64,000 nt of DNA from contig DATAGP010000039.1 in NCBI GenBank assembly GCA_036263655.1, positions 1 to 64,000 of the forward strand. Reading direction: 5' to 3'. A model generated the notes under the pieces. The model was not told the DNA's origin. It searched no databases and worked only from the letters and a program-made list of their open reading frames with translations. The DNA is from Schlegelella_A sp036263655 (lineage in GTDB: Bacteria > Pseudomonadota > Gammaproteobacteria > Burkholderiales > Burkholderiaceae_C). A program made the translations under genes and the position numbers. Shown here piece by piece: positions 36,055-45,070 of the stretch (its first letter is position 1; each line of letters opens with the position of its first letter).

Positions 36055-37701
36055 CTAGGACGCGAGCGTCGCAGGCGGGCGGTCGCGCAGCTCGTCGACG
36101 AGCACGCGCTTGTTCTCCGAGTAGTCGATGGGCACGGCGATCAGGTGGACGCCGCCGGCGCGAAACGCCGCCTCCAGCGCCGGCACCAGCTCGCCGACCT
36201 CCGTCAGCCCGCACCCGTGCGCGCCGTAGGACTGCGCGTAAAGCGCGAAATCCGGGTTGCCGAAGGTCATCCCATGATCGGCAAAGCCGTCGCTCGCCTG
36301 CTTCCAACGGATCATGCCGAAGGCGTTGTCGACGAGCACGAGCAGCACCAGGTCGAGCTTTCTCCGCACCGCGGTCTCGAGCTCCTGGCTGTTCATCATG
36401 AAGCCGCCGTCGCCGCACACCGCGAGCACGCGCCGCTTCGGATAGAGCAGGGCGGCCATGATGGCCTGCGGCAGGCCTGCGCCCATGGTGGCCAGGGCGT
36501 TATCGAGCAGCAGCGTGTTGGCCTCGCGGGTGCGGTAGTTGCGCGCGAACCAGATCTTGTACATGCCGTTGTCGAGGGCGACGATGCCGTCGGCGGGCAT
36601 GACCTGACGCACGTCCTGGACGATGCGCTGCGGTGTCCACCGGTCCTCGGTGGCGCGGTCCGTCAGGTGGGCGAGGATGCCCTCGCGCAGGGGCAGGAGC
36701 GCGCCGGCGTTCGGCAGCCTGCCCTCCAGCCGGTCGGCCAGCAGGGAGAGCGAGCGCCCGATGTCGCCGACCACCTCGGCCTGCGGGAAGTAGACCTGCT
36801 CGACGGTCGCCGGCTGGTAGGCGACGTGGATCACCCGCGGGTAGTCGTCGTCCATGATGAAGGGCGGCTTCTCGCTGGTGTCGTGGCCGATGGCAACGAT
36901 GAGGTCGGCCTGCTCGATGGCGTCGTGCACGTAGTCGCGCTCCGACAGCGCCGCCGTGCCCATGTAGAGCTCGGTGCCGCCCGGCACCGTGCCCTTGCCC
37001 ATCTGGGTGGTGAAGTACGGGATGCGCGTGCGCAGGACGAACTGCGCCAGCTCGGCGGTGGCGCGCGGTCGCGACGCGGTCGCCCCGAGCATGATCAGCG
37101 GCCGGCGGGCGGCGACGATCATGGCGGCGGCCCGGTCGAGCATGGCCGCACTGGCGAGCGGCAGCTCGAGCGGGTGGGGCGGGATCATGCGCGCGGACGG
37201 GCACTCCTCGCCGGCGATGTCTTCCGGCAGCTCCAGCAGCACCGGCCCGGGCCGCTCCTCCTGGGCGACGCGGAAGGCCTCGCGCACGAGCGTCGGGATG
37301 GTGGCGGTGGAGACGATCTGATGCGCCAGCTTGGTCAGCGGCTTCATGGCGGCGACGATGTCGACGATCTGGAAGCGCGCCTGGCGCGACGTCAGGACGC
37401 CCTTCTGTCCGGTGATCATCACCATCGGCATGGCGCCGACGTGGGCGAAGGCCGCGGCGGTGCTGAGGTTCAGGGCGCCCGGGCCCAGGGTCGTGATGCA
37501 GACGCCGGGCTTGCCGGTCAGGCGGCCGTAGGTGGCGGCCATGAAGCCGGCCGCCTGCTCGTGCCGCGTGATCACCAGCTCGATGCCGGAGTGGCGGAGC
37601 GACTCGACGACGTCGAGGTTCTCCTCGCCGGGTATGCCGAAGATGCGCTCGACGCCTTCGTTCTCGAGCGCGGCGACGAGAAGGTCGGAGCCCTTGGTCA
37701 T
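36055..37701 (-). CDS. acetolactate synthase large-subunit-like TPP enzyme
   Basis: A 548-aa thiamine-diphosphate enzyme of the acetolactate synthase type, condensing two pyruvates, or a close relative. The N-terminal Glu motif is VITRHEQAAGFMAATYGRL, followed by CITTLGPGALNLSTA and GPVLLELPEDIAGEE. The TPP-binding motif is AVCGDGGFMMNSQELETAVR followed by LVDNAFGMIRWKQ. A regulatory small subunit is not nearby, as in catabolic AlsS-type enzymes. It starts four bases after the stop of the succinate-semialdehyde dehydrogenase gene, so the two form an operon. The aldehyde partner hints that the enzyme might act in a catabolic or overflow route rather than branched-chain synthesis. Confidence 0.9.
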   Translation of the reverse strand: MTKGSDLLVAALENEGVERIFGIPGEENLDVVESLRHSGIELVITRHEQAAGFMAATYGRLTGKPGVCITTLGPGALNLSTAAAFAHVGAMPMVMITGQKGVLTSRQARFQIVDIVAAMKPLTKLAHQIVSTATIPTLVREAFRVAQEERPGPVLLELPEDIAGEECPSARMIPPHPLELPLASAAMLDRAAAMIVAARRPLIMLGATASRPRATAELAQFVLRTRIPYFTTQMGKGTVPGGTELYMGTAALSERDYVHDAIEQADLIVAIGHDTSEKPPFIMDDDYPRVIHVAYQPATVEQVYFPQAEVVGDIGRSLSLLADRLEGRLPNAGALLPLREGILAHLTDRATEDRWTPQRIVQDVRQVMPADGIVALDNGMYKIWFARNYRTREANTLLLDNALATMGAGLPQAIMAALLYPKRRVLAVCGDGGFMMNSQELETAVRRKLDLVLLVLVDNAFGMIRWKQASDGFADHGMTFGNPDFALYAQSYGAHGCGLTEVGELVPALEAAFRAGGVHLIAVPIDYSENKRVLVDELRDRPPATLAS

Positions 37702-37705
37702 CGCA

Positions 37706-39097
37706 TCAGGCCTTGACCTGGACCGACTTGATGTTCACGAACTCGCGGATGCCGAAGTCGGCGCACTCGCGACCGTAGCCCGAGTGCTTGACGCCGCCGA
37801 AGGGCATCCGCGGGTCGGAGCGGACGTTGTCGTTGACGAAGCTGATGCCGGCATCGAGCTCGTCGGCGGCGATGCGCTCGCCGCGCTCGAGGTCGCGCGT
37901 GAGCACGCCCGAGCCCAGTCCGAACTCGCTGGCGTTGGCGATGGCGATGGCGTGCTGTTCGTCGGCGGCCTCGATGACGGCGGCGACCGGCCCGAAGACC
38001 TCGTCGTCATGCGCCGGCTGGCCCGGCTTCACGTCGCCGAGCACCGTGGCCGGGTACCAGGCGCCGGGCTGGTCGGGGATCACGCCGCCGAGCAGGAGCC
38101 TTGCGCCGCGGGCGATGCTCTCCTGCACCTGCTCGTGGATCTGGTCGCGGGCGGCCACGCTCTGCAACGGCCCGAGCTTCGTCGCCGGGTCGCGCGGGTC
38201 GCCGATCCGGTAGGCGCGCATCGCCTCCACGAAGGCGCTCTCGAACGATTCGCGCAGCGGCCGCACGACGATGAAGCGCTTGCCGGCGATGCAGCTCTGG
38301 CCGGCGTTGACCATGCGCGCTGCGGCGCACACCTTGGCCGCCGCCGCCACGTCGGCGTCTTCGAGCACCAGGTAGGCGTCGGCGCCGCCGAGCTCGAGCA
38401 CGCACTTCTTGAGCTGGCCGCCGGCGATCGCGGCGACGCTGCGGCCCGCGGCCACGCTCCCCGTGAGCGTGACGGCAGCGACGTTGGCGTCCTCGATCAG
38501 CCGCTCGACGTCGGCGCCTCTGACCAGCACGGTGGCGAACAGGCCCTCGGGGAAGCCGGCGTCCCTGAACACCGAGTCGATCGCCAGCGCGCACCCCGGC
38601 ACGTTGCTGGCGTGCTTCAGCACGCCGCCGTTGCCCGCCATCAAGGCCGGCGCGGCGAAGCGGAACACCTGCCAGAACGGGAAGTTCCACGGCATCACGG
38701 CCAGCACCACGCCGAGCGGATTGAAGGCGACGAACGCCTTCGCGCCCTCGATCTCGACGCCCTGCCGCGCCAGGTAGCGCGGCGCGTGCTCGGCGAAGTG
38801 CTCGCAGGCGCTCGCGCACTTGTCGATCTCGGCGCGGCCATCGGTCACGACCTTGCCCATCTCGCCGGTCATGAGCGCGGCGAACTCGTCGCGCCGCTTC
38901 CGGAGCACGGCGGCGGCGGCCCGCATCAGGCGCGCGCGCTCGTCGAAGCCGGTCCGTCGCCAGGCCCGCTGCGCCTCGGCGGACCGAGCGACCGTTTCCG
39001 CGGCCTGCTGCGCGCTGTGGCCGGGATAGGACTTGCCCGGAAGCAGGGTCGCGGGGTCGACGGTGGCGAACGCGGGCGGGGTCGCGGGACGGCTCAT
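37706..39097 (-). CDS. NAD(P)-dependent succinate-semialdehyde dehydrogenase family protein
   Basis: A 463-aa aldehyde dehydrogenase related to succinate-semialdehyde dehydrogenases (Sad/GabD type), which feed 4-aminobutyrate carbon into succinate. Motifs are VMPWNFPFWQVFRFAAPALM, LKHASNVPGCALAID, TLTGSVAAGRSVAAIAG, the base Glu in LELGGADAYLVLED, and the catalytic Cys269 in NAGQSCIAGKRF. The C-terminus MPFGGVKHSGYGRECADFG is typical of the short Sad-like group. It precedes the acetolactate synthase-like gene by four bases on the same strand. The precise aldehyde is not certain; relatives also use glutarate or other semialdehydes. Confidence 0.9.
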   Translation of the reverse strand: MSRPATPPAFATVDPATLLPGKSYPGHSAQQAAETVARSAEAQRAWRRTGFDERARLMRAAAAVLRKRRDEFAALMTGEMGKVVTDGRAEIDKCASACEHFAEHAPRYLARQGVEIEGAKAFVAFNPLGVVLAVMPWNFPFWQVFRFAAPALMAGNGGVLKHASNVPGCALAIDSVFRDAGFPEGLFATVLVRGADVERLIEDANVAAVTLTGSVAAGRSVAAIAGGQLKKCVLELGGADAYLVLEDADVAAAAKVCAAARMVNAGQSCIAGKRFIVVRPLRESFESAFVEAMRAYRIGDPRDPATKLGPLQSVAARDQIHEQVQESIARGARLLLGGVIPDQPGAWYPATVLGDVKPGQPAHDDEVFGPVAAVIEAADEQHAIAIANASEFGLGSGVLTRDLERGERIAADELDAGISFVNDNVRSDPRMPFGGVKHSGYGRECADFGIREFVNIKSVQVKA

Positions 39098-39167
39098 CGT
39101 TGCTCCTGAAGCTCCGCCCGCAATGATGCAGCGCCGTCCCGGCGTGCGCGAGAACAGGGACTAGGAC

Positions 39168-41045
39168 TTACCGCGGGGTCGGATTCGCAGCGATGAAGTC
39201 GAGCAGGCCGCGGTACTTCGGAGCGGTCGCAGGGTCCTGCGTCACGCGCTCGAGCGCTCCCCACAGGCCCCATTTCGACCAGGGGCCGATGTCGTGGTAC
39301 TGGTTCATCGTGTCGCCGCCGCTCGCCACCCACAGGCGGTAGTACTCGAGATAAACGTCGCGCATGCGCGGGTTGCGATGCGCCGAGCTGAACAAGGCCG
39401 TCATGGCATCGATCTTGTCGGGAGGGAAGTAGGAGGAGTGGTTGCCTGCACCGCTCTCATAGGCCGTGAACCTCAGGCCGTATCGCCGAGCGAGCGCCGC
39501 GTTCGCGACCATCATGTCCCTGACCGGCCCGCGCACGTTCGCGAACATGAGATCGACGATCTGGTCGCTCGACATCGTCAGCGTCTTGGCCACGTTGGCC
39601 GCGTCGTCGGCAGGACCGGCACCGAAGTACGGAGCGATGGACAGCACATCTGCGTTGACGGCGGTGTCCTTCCAGAGCAGCGCGTTCTCGAGAAACTGCG
39701 TCCACACCGCCTGCCCCGCGATGACGCGCACCAGGCGGCCGCTGTCGGACCCATACACGTGCTGCATGAGCTTGAACACCTCGACCGAGCGCTGCGCATA
39801 GAACGCCGACGGCATGCCGTGAGGCGCGGGCAGGCCGAGCCTGGCCGACTCCGCGACCCCCCACGTCGCCTGCGGGAAGGCCAGGTTCCAGACCTCGTTC
39901 GAATACTCGATGTGGGGCTTCAGCGTGGGATCGAGCCGGCTGTGCAGCAGGGCGGCGAACTGGCGAACGTAGTCGTCCGTGGCCTGATGCGGAATGCAGA
40001 ACCACGGATCGACACCCAGGGTGTTCGCCAGGTCGATCATGACTTCCAGGGGCACGCCGTTGTGGTTGGCGTAGGTCAGGTCCGAGACCTTGGAGCGGTC
40101 GCTCCAGTGGACGACGGGTGAGCCGTTCGTGCCGCCCCAATCCATGAAGCGCAGGGTCGAGAACGGAGCCGCCTTCTTCAGGAAGACGGGGTTGAACGGA
40201 TTCGTCGCATACGTCGCCTCCGTCCCCGGCCAGAGAAAGCGGAGGTTTCGCACTGGATTGGTCGCACTGGTCCGGTCGATGGACACCCAGAGCTGCCCCG
40301 TCGTGACGCTCACGTCGATGGCAATGCGATTCCCGGACGTCTCGGCGACTTTCACTGCGCTCATCGGGAAGCTGATGGTCCCTTCGCCATCCCACAGCAC
40401 GACATACCGACCGGGCGCGTACCCGGAATTGTCCCAAGCCACGGCAGCGACGGCATGCTGGCCGGCCTTCAGCGATGCGGGATAGCCGTCGGCGGTCATC
40501 GCCGGGAAGGGTGCGTGCCAGGTGCCGTTGTCCTCCAGGGACCACCAGCCGCCGCTGTTCTTCATCAGGTCGGCGAAGGGGAACTGCGTCCCCCAGTAGG
40601 CGATTCCGGCCAGATTGGTGCCCACGTACCTGGAGCGCGCTGACGTCGAGCTCGGTTCGACCACCGACACGAGCGTCGTGGCCGTCGAGCCGCTCGCGGA
40701 CGCCGTGACGGTGGTGCTGCCGGCGCGCAGAGGCGTCAGCAGCCCGCCGGAGCTGACGGTGGCGATGCTCGCGTCCGAGCTCGCCCAGACCAGCACGACG
40801 CCGGACACGGGCCTGCCGTTCTTGTCTCTCACCTGTGCGACGAGTTGCACCGGACTGCCGACGACGGCTTGGGTCGTGGCCGGCAAGGTCACCACCACCG
40901 CCTTGCCTGCCGGGGCCTTGTTCCCCGCCTGCGCCAGGCGGCGCTCGGCGCCGAGCGGATCAGCCCCGGCCGAGCTCTGGCCGCCACCGCATGCGACCGC
41001 CGCGAAGGCCAGGAGGGTCGCCAGAATCAGTCGCCTTGAGGCCAT
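39168..41045 (-). CDS. Big2-domain lipoprotein with glycosidase-like barrel
   Basis: A 625-aa secreted protein, probably a lipoprotein (MASRRLILATLLAFAAVACG). Residues about 48-130 form a bacterial Ig-like (Big2) domain: VVVTLPATTQAVVGSPVQL, ASSDASIATVSSGGLLTPL, GSTTVTASASG. The large remainder begins YVGTNLAGIAYWGTQFPFAD and includes HIEYSNEVWNLAFPQA around residue 383, an Asn-Glu pair typical of clan GH-A acid/base residues, plus LRFTAYESGAGNHSSY with another candidate Glu. This suggests a TIM-barrel polysaccharide-active protein. Some relatives are annotated as cellulose-binding. It is monocistronic, 70 bp ahead of the semialdehyde dehydrogenase gene on the same strand. Confidence 0.75.
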   Translation of the reverse strand: MASRRLILATLLAFAAVACGGGQSSAGADPLGAERRLAQAGNKAPAGKAVVVTLPATTQAVVGSPVQLVAQVRDKNGRPVSGVVLVWASSDASIATVSSGGLLTPLRAGSTTVTASASGSTATTLVSVVEPSSTSARSRYVGTNLAGIAYWGTQFPFADLMKNSGGWWSLEDNGTWHAPFPAMTADGYPASLKAGQHAVAAVAWDNSGYAPGRYVVLWDGEGTISFPMSAVKVAETSGNRIAIDVSVTTGQLWVSIDRTSATNPVRNLRFLWPGTEATYATNPFNPVFLKKAAPFSTLRFMDWGGTNGSPVVHWSDRSKVSDLTYANHNGVPLEVMIDLANTLGVDPWFCIPHQATDDYVRQFAALLHSRLDPTLKPHIEYSNEVWNLAFPQATWGVAESARLGLPAPHGMPSAFYAQRSVEVFKLMQHVYGSDSGRLVRVIAGQAVWTQFLENALLWKDTAVNADVLSIAPYFGAGPADDAANVAKTLTMSSDQIVDLMFANVRGPVRDMMVANAALARRYGLRFTAYESGAGNHSSYFPPDKIDAMTALFSSAHRNPRMRDVYLEYYRLWVASGGDTMNQYHDIGPWSKWGLWGALERVTQDPATAPKYRGLLDFIAANPTPR

Positions 41046-41268
41046 CGTTCATCCTTCCAGTGAGACGACTCGCGGCTGCAGGGGGCCTGCAGGCAACAGT
41101 GCGTGAGACGGGGTTCGTTCACGGTAGCGGGCGACGTCGAGGGGCGCAAGTAGACGCCCATCGGACCGATTCCGCGACAGCGCCTGACGCGTGCCGTGAA
41201 CTGTGCACGTGCCGGACGACTCGTTCGGTCCGCCCGAAGGTCGTGCTGCCCACAGGGGCAGCGCCAGC

Positions 41269-41514
41269 CTAGTCGCGGACGGTGTTCAGGATCATCGCTG
41301 CCGCGTTGGCGTCGAGCTCGTCCAACTGCAGCGGCGTGAGCTGACCGGCGAAGTAGTGCTCGACACCCGGCCCGATCCGTGGCCGGTGGACGTACCACCC
41401 GCTGCCGATGTGCACGGCGGCCCAGGGCCGCCGCGGGTCGGCCACGGCAGTCACCTTGCAGACCCGCCCGCTCGGGAGGCTCATCGTGTCGCCGACATGG
41501 ACGCGCTTGACCAT
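41269..41514 (-). CDS. small hypothetical protein
   Basis: Predicted 81-aa protein, MVKRVHVGDTMSLPSGRVCK, with a compact beta-rich look: ICKVTAVADPRRPWAAVHIG-like strands and a conserved-looking GWYVHRPRIGPGVEHYFAG. No signal peptide or membrane helix. It lies 42 bp downstream of the small family member at 41557-41775, on the same strand, at the end of the aldehyde-oxidoreductase region. I do not recognise it. The reading is supported by a sensible start, balanced composition and the co-oriented neighbour, but it remains tentative. Confidence 0.5.
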   Translation of the reverse strand: MVKRVHVGDTMSLPSGRVCKVTAVADPRRPWAAVHIGSGWYVHRPRIGPGVEHYFAGQLTPLQLDELDANAAAMILNTVRD

Positions 41515-41556
41515 GGCGCGTCGGTCAGGGACCCACCGCGAGGCTCGGGTCCACGA

Positions 41557-41775
41557 TCAGAGGCTCTCGAGCCGGCGCACTTCCGGGCCGGTTTCCGGAA
41601 ACTCATCGGTATCGACCTCGCGCAGCAGCATCGAGCCGTCGATGCGCTCGGCGTCGTGCAGCTTCGATGCCTCCGCTTCGCTGAGCTGGAAGAGGGTTCG
41701 ACAGATGCGGCCGGTCTTCGGGTCGCGGTAGCGCCACCGCCAGTACTCGACGGTCCGTTTGGGAGCACGTTGCAT
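41557..41775 (-). CDS. small uncharacterised protein, family member B
   Basis: A 72-aa protein, MQRAPKRTVEYWRWRYRDPK, homologous to the protein at 35793-36023: 22 of 44 ungapped residues identical, including the W-x-W-R-Y-R-D-x-x-T-G block and the L-x-E-x-E-A and A-E-R-I-x-G segments. Two copies 5.5 kb apart, on opposite strands and preserved at protein level, indicate selection. The C-terminus here is acidic (DTDEFPETGPEVRRLESL). It lies 124 bp beyond the end of the molybdenum subunit gene on the same strand and 42 bp before another small gene. The role is unknown. Confidence 0.7.
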   Translation of the reverse strand: MQRAPKRTVEYWRWRYRDPKTGRICRTLFQLSEAEASKLHDAERIDGSMLLREVDTDEFPETGPEVRRLESL

Positions 41776-41899
41776 GGCCGGTCATCGGCCGACGGCGGGC
41801 GGACCTGAGTCGCTGCGAGCCGGGAATGCGACTTACCTCCCGATTTCGGTCGCGTGGCCGACGAGCGGATCGCCGGCCAGGACGCCTCCGGCCCGACCG

Positions 41900-44072
41900 C
41901 TACAGCAGCTTGTCCGGCGTGATCGGAAGATCGCGCACGCGCCGACCGGTGGCATGGAACACGGCATTGGCGATCGCTGCCGGTATGCCGACCATGCCCA
42001 GCTCGCCCATGCCCTTGACGCCCAGCGGATTGACGATCCGGTCGTCCTCTTCCACGAACAAGGTCTGGATGGCGTGGATGTCCGCGTTCACCGGCACGTG
42101 GTAGTGCTGCAGGTTGGGGTTCATGATCCGGCCGTAGCGGTGATCGATCTCGGTCGCTTCCTGCAGCGCCATCCCGATCCCCCAGACGACGCCGCCGATC
42201 TCCTGGCTGTGCGAGGCCTTGGGGTTGATGATCCTGCCGCAGGCCGTCACCTCGATGACGCGGCTCACGCGCACCGTGCCGAGGTCCGGGTCGACCTTCA
42301 CTTCCACGAACTGCGCGCCGTGCGCGAGCGAGGCGTACCTGTCGCGTTCGGCGGACGGCTTCGCGTCGAAGGTCTCGGTGATCTCGGCGAGACCGTGCCT
42401 GCGCATGAGGTCGGCGATGGCCACCGAGCGCGACGGGTCGGCCTTGACGCGCAGGCGGCCGTCCATCATCTCGACGTCGGACACGCTCGCGCCCTGCAGT
42501 CGGGAGCCGGGTTCGCGATGGGCGAGCGCCAGCAGCTTCGCGACGATGGCGAGCGCCGCACCCTGGACCGCGGAACCCACGCTGGCCGTCGTCCATGAGC
42601 CGCCCTGCGACGGCGCCGGGGGCTGCCGCGTGTCGCCGAGCTCGAAGTTCACCTGTTCCAGCTTCAATCCCAGGAATTCGGCGGCGATCATGGTCATGAC
42701 GGTGTAGGTGCCGGGCCCGATGTCGCTCGTGGCGCTCGCCACCTGCGCCGTGCCGTCGGCGCGGAAGGTGATGCGGGCGCTCGCCGGCATCTGCGAGGCG
42801 CCCCACACGCCGGTGGCGGTGCCCCAGCCGACCAGCAGGCGGCCATCGCGCATCGAGCGCGGCTCGAACATGCGGTTCTTCCAGCCGAACTTCTCGGCGC
42901 CGAGGCGGTAGCACTCGCGCAGCGCCTTGCTGGAGAAGGGCTTGCCGCTCTCGGGGTCGACCTCGGCGTAGTTGACGAGGCGCAACTCGAGGGGATCCAT
43001 CTTCAGCGCGTAGGCGAGCTCGTCCATGGCGCATTCCAGCGCGAACATGCCGCTGACCGCCCCGGGCGCTCGCATCCAGGTCGGCGTGTTGAGGTCCGTC
43101 GCGGCGATGCGCAGGGGCGCGACGAGGTTCGGGCAGGCATACACCTGGCGCGTGAAGCGGGTGGTGTCGTCCGAGAACTCCTCGAACGACGACGTGTTGT
43201 GCACCGCCTCGTGGATCATCGCCGCCAGCTGGCCGGAGCGGTCGGCGCCGAGGGCGATCTTCTGCACCGTGTACGGCCGATAGCCGTGCCCCGTGAACAT
43301 CTGGGTGCGGGTATAGACGACCTTCACCGGCCGCCGCAGCTCGCGCGCCGCCATCGCCGTCAGTGCCGGGTAGTAGTTCGGCCGCAGCGACGAGCCGAAC
43401 GCGCCGCCGACGAAGGGCGAGACGACGCGGACCTTCGCCGCCGGGATCCCGAAGCTCGACGCGAGGTGCTCCTGGACGCTGAACACGCCCTGCGTCTTGT
43501 CGAAGATCGTCAGCTCGTCGCCCTGCCAGAACGCGATCGCCGCGTGCGGCTCGATCGGGTTGTGGTGCTCGATGGGGATCCGGTACTCGGCCTCGACCCG
43601 GACCGGCGCCCCCAGCATCGCCTGCTGCGGGTTGCCGCGCGGCGTCGACGGCGCGGCCTGCGCGGGCACCTTGGCCGTCCCGAGCGCGCGCTCGGTGTCG
43701 GTGACGTGACGCTCGGCCTCGTAGTAAACCTTCACCAGGCGCGCCGCGTGGCGGGCCTGCTCGTAGGTCTCGGCCACCACCAGCGCCACCGGCTGGGCGT
43801 TGAAGTGGATGCGGTCCGACTGCAGCGCCCGGAAGCGCCGGCTTCGGGCCGAGCGTCGGGGCGTTGAGGTGCGTGAAGACCCGCAGCACGCCGGGGGACC
43901 GCTCGGCGTCGCGCGTGTCCATGCGCGCGATCCTTCCCTTCGCCACGGTCGAGAGCACGATGAACCCGTAGCTGACGTTCGGGACCTGGAACTCGGCCGC
44001 GTACTTGGCCGTGCCCGTCACTTTCGCGACGCCGTCGACCCGGCTCGTTTCCTTTCCGATGTAGCGTGCCAT
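41900..44072 (-). pseudogene. frameshifted molybdopterin-binding aldehyde oxidoreductase subunit (PaoC-like)
   Basis: The large molybdenum subunit of a xanthine-dehydrogenase-family enzyme, about 720 aa over two frames. From ATG 44072 the frame reads MARYIGKETSRVDGVAKVTG to VLRVFTHLNAPTLGPKPA, then homology jumps near 43836 to the frame of FRALQSDRIHFNAQPVALVV, running to the stop at 41900. One extra base (or two missing) explains the break. The second part holds HHNPIEPHAAIAFW, VRVVSPFVGGAFGSS, RAPGAVSGMFALECAMDELA and the catalytic Glu region GVKGMGELGMVGIPA. It is 11 bp after the FAD subunit in a tight operon, so an active gene would be expected. A sequencing error is likely. Confidence 0.85.
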
Positions 44073-44083
44073 GTCGATTCCGT

Positions 44084-45070
44084 TCAGGCCAGGCGCGCCG
44101 CGCGCATGAGGGCGCGGGTGACCGAGCGCTTTCCGAGCTCCACCTTGTAGTCGTTGTGCGCGAGCGGCCGTGCCTCGCGCAGCGCCGCTTCGCCGGCCAG
44201 CCGGAAGCTCTCCTCGCTGGCCGGGCGGCCCGTCAATGCCGCTTCGGCCTCGACGCTGCGCCACGGCTTGTGCGCGACGCTGCCGAGCACCACGCGCGCC
44301 TGGCGGATGGTTCCGCCCTGCAGGTCGAGCGCCGCGGCGACCGCCACCAGCGCGAACGCGTACGAGGCGCGGTCACGCACCTTGAGATAGTGCGAGTTGC
44401 GGGCGAAGCCCGAGGGCGGCAGGTCGATGGCGACGATCAGCTCGCCGGCTGCAAGGTTCGTGTCCCGCTGCGGCTGGTCGCCGGGCAAGCGGTGGAAGTC
44501 GGCGATTGGAATCGTCCGCTCGGCGCCGTCGGCGGTGCGGACACGGACGACGGCGTCGAGCGCGACCAGCGCATTGGCCATGTCCCCGGGGTAGGTGGCG
44601 ACGCACTGCTCGCTCCAGCCGAGGATGGCGTGGATCCGATTCAGGCCTTCGCGCGCGCCGCAGCCGGAGCCGGACTCGCGCTTGTTGCACGGCATCGCGG
44701 TGTCGTAGAAGTACTGGCAGCGGGTGCGCTGCAGCAGGTTGCCGCCGTTCGTCGCCATGTTGCGCAGCTGCCCCGAGGCGCCGGCGACGATGGCCTGCGT
44801 GAGCAGCGGGTAGCCCTGGCGAATGAGCGGGTGGTTGGCAGTCTCGCTGTTCGTCGCCAGGGCACCGATGGAGACGCCGGTCGCGGTCTGCCGGATCGTG
44901 CGCAAGGGCAGGCGGCTGATGTCGACGACGCGGGTCGGGCGTTCGACGTCCTCCTTCATGAGGTCGAGGAGGTTGGTGCCGCCGGCCAGGTATCGGGCCT
45001 GCGCATTCCCGGCCACCGCCGCCGTGGCGGCGCCGGCGTCGGTCGCGCGGACGTAGTCAAACGGTCGCAT
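44084..45070 (-). CDS. FAD-binding subunit of aldehyde oxidoreductase (PaoB-like)
   Basis: A 328-aa flavin subunit of a molybdenum hydroxylase. The FAD-binding motif is RYLAGGTNLLDLMKEDV and the second is MATNGGNLLQRTRCQYFYD. The cysteines in RCQYFYDTAMPCNKRESGSG mark the extra [4Fe-4S] insertion known from PaoB. A CO-dehydrogenase flavoprotein C-terminal domain follows (ARVVLGSVAHKPWRSVEAEA). It overlaps the iron-sulphur subunit by 14 bp and precedes the molybdenum subunit by 11 bp, so the three are co-translated. The enzyme passes electrons from periplasmic aldehyde oxidation; because the small subunit carries a Tat signal, this subunit would be exported in complex with it. Confidence 0.92.
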   Translation of the reverse strand: MRPFDYVRATDAGAATAAVAGNAQARYLAGGTNLLDLMKEDVERPTRVVDISRLPLRTIRQTATGVSIGALATNSETANHPLIRQGYPLLTQAIVAGASGQLRNMATNGGNLLQRTRCQYFYDTAMPCNKRESGSGCGAREGLNRIHAILGWSEQCVATYPGDMANALVALDAVVRVRTADGAERTIPIADFHRLPGDQPQRDTNLAAGELIVAIDLPPSGFARNSHYLKVRDRASYAFALVAVAAALDLQGGTIRQARVVLGSVAHKPWRSVEAEAALTGRPASEESFRLAGEAALREARPLAHNDYKVELGKRSVTRALMRAARLA

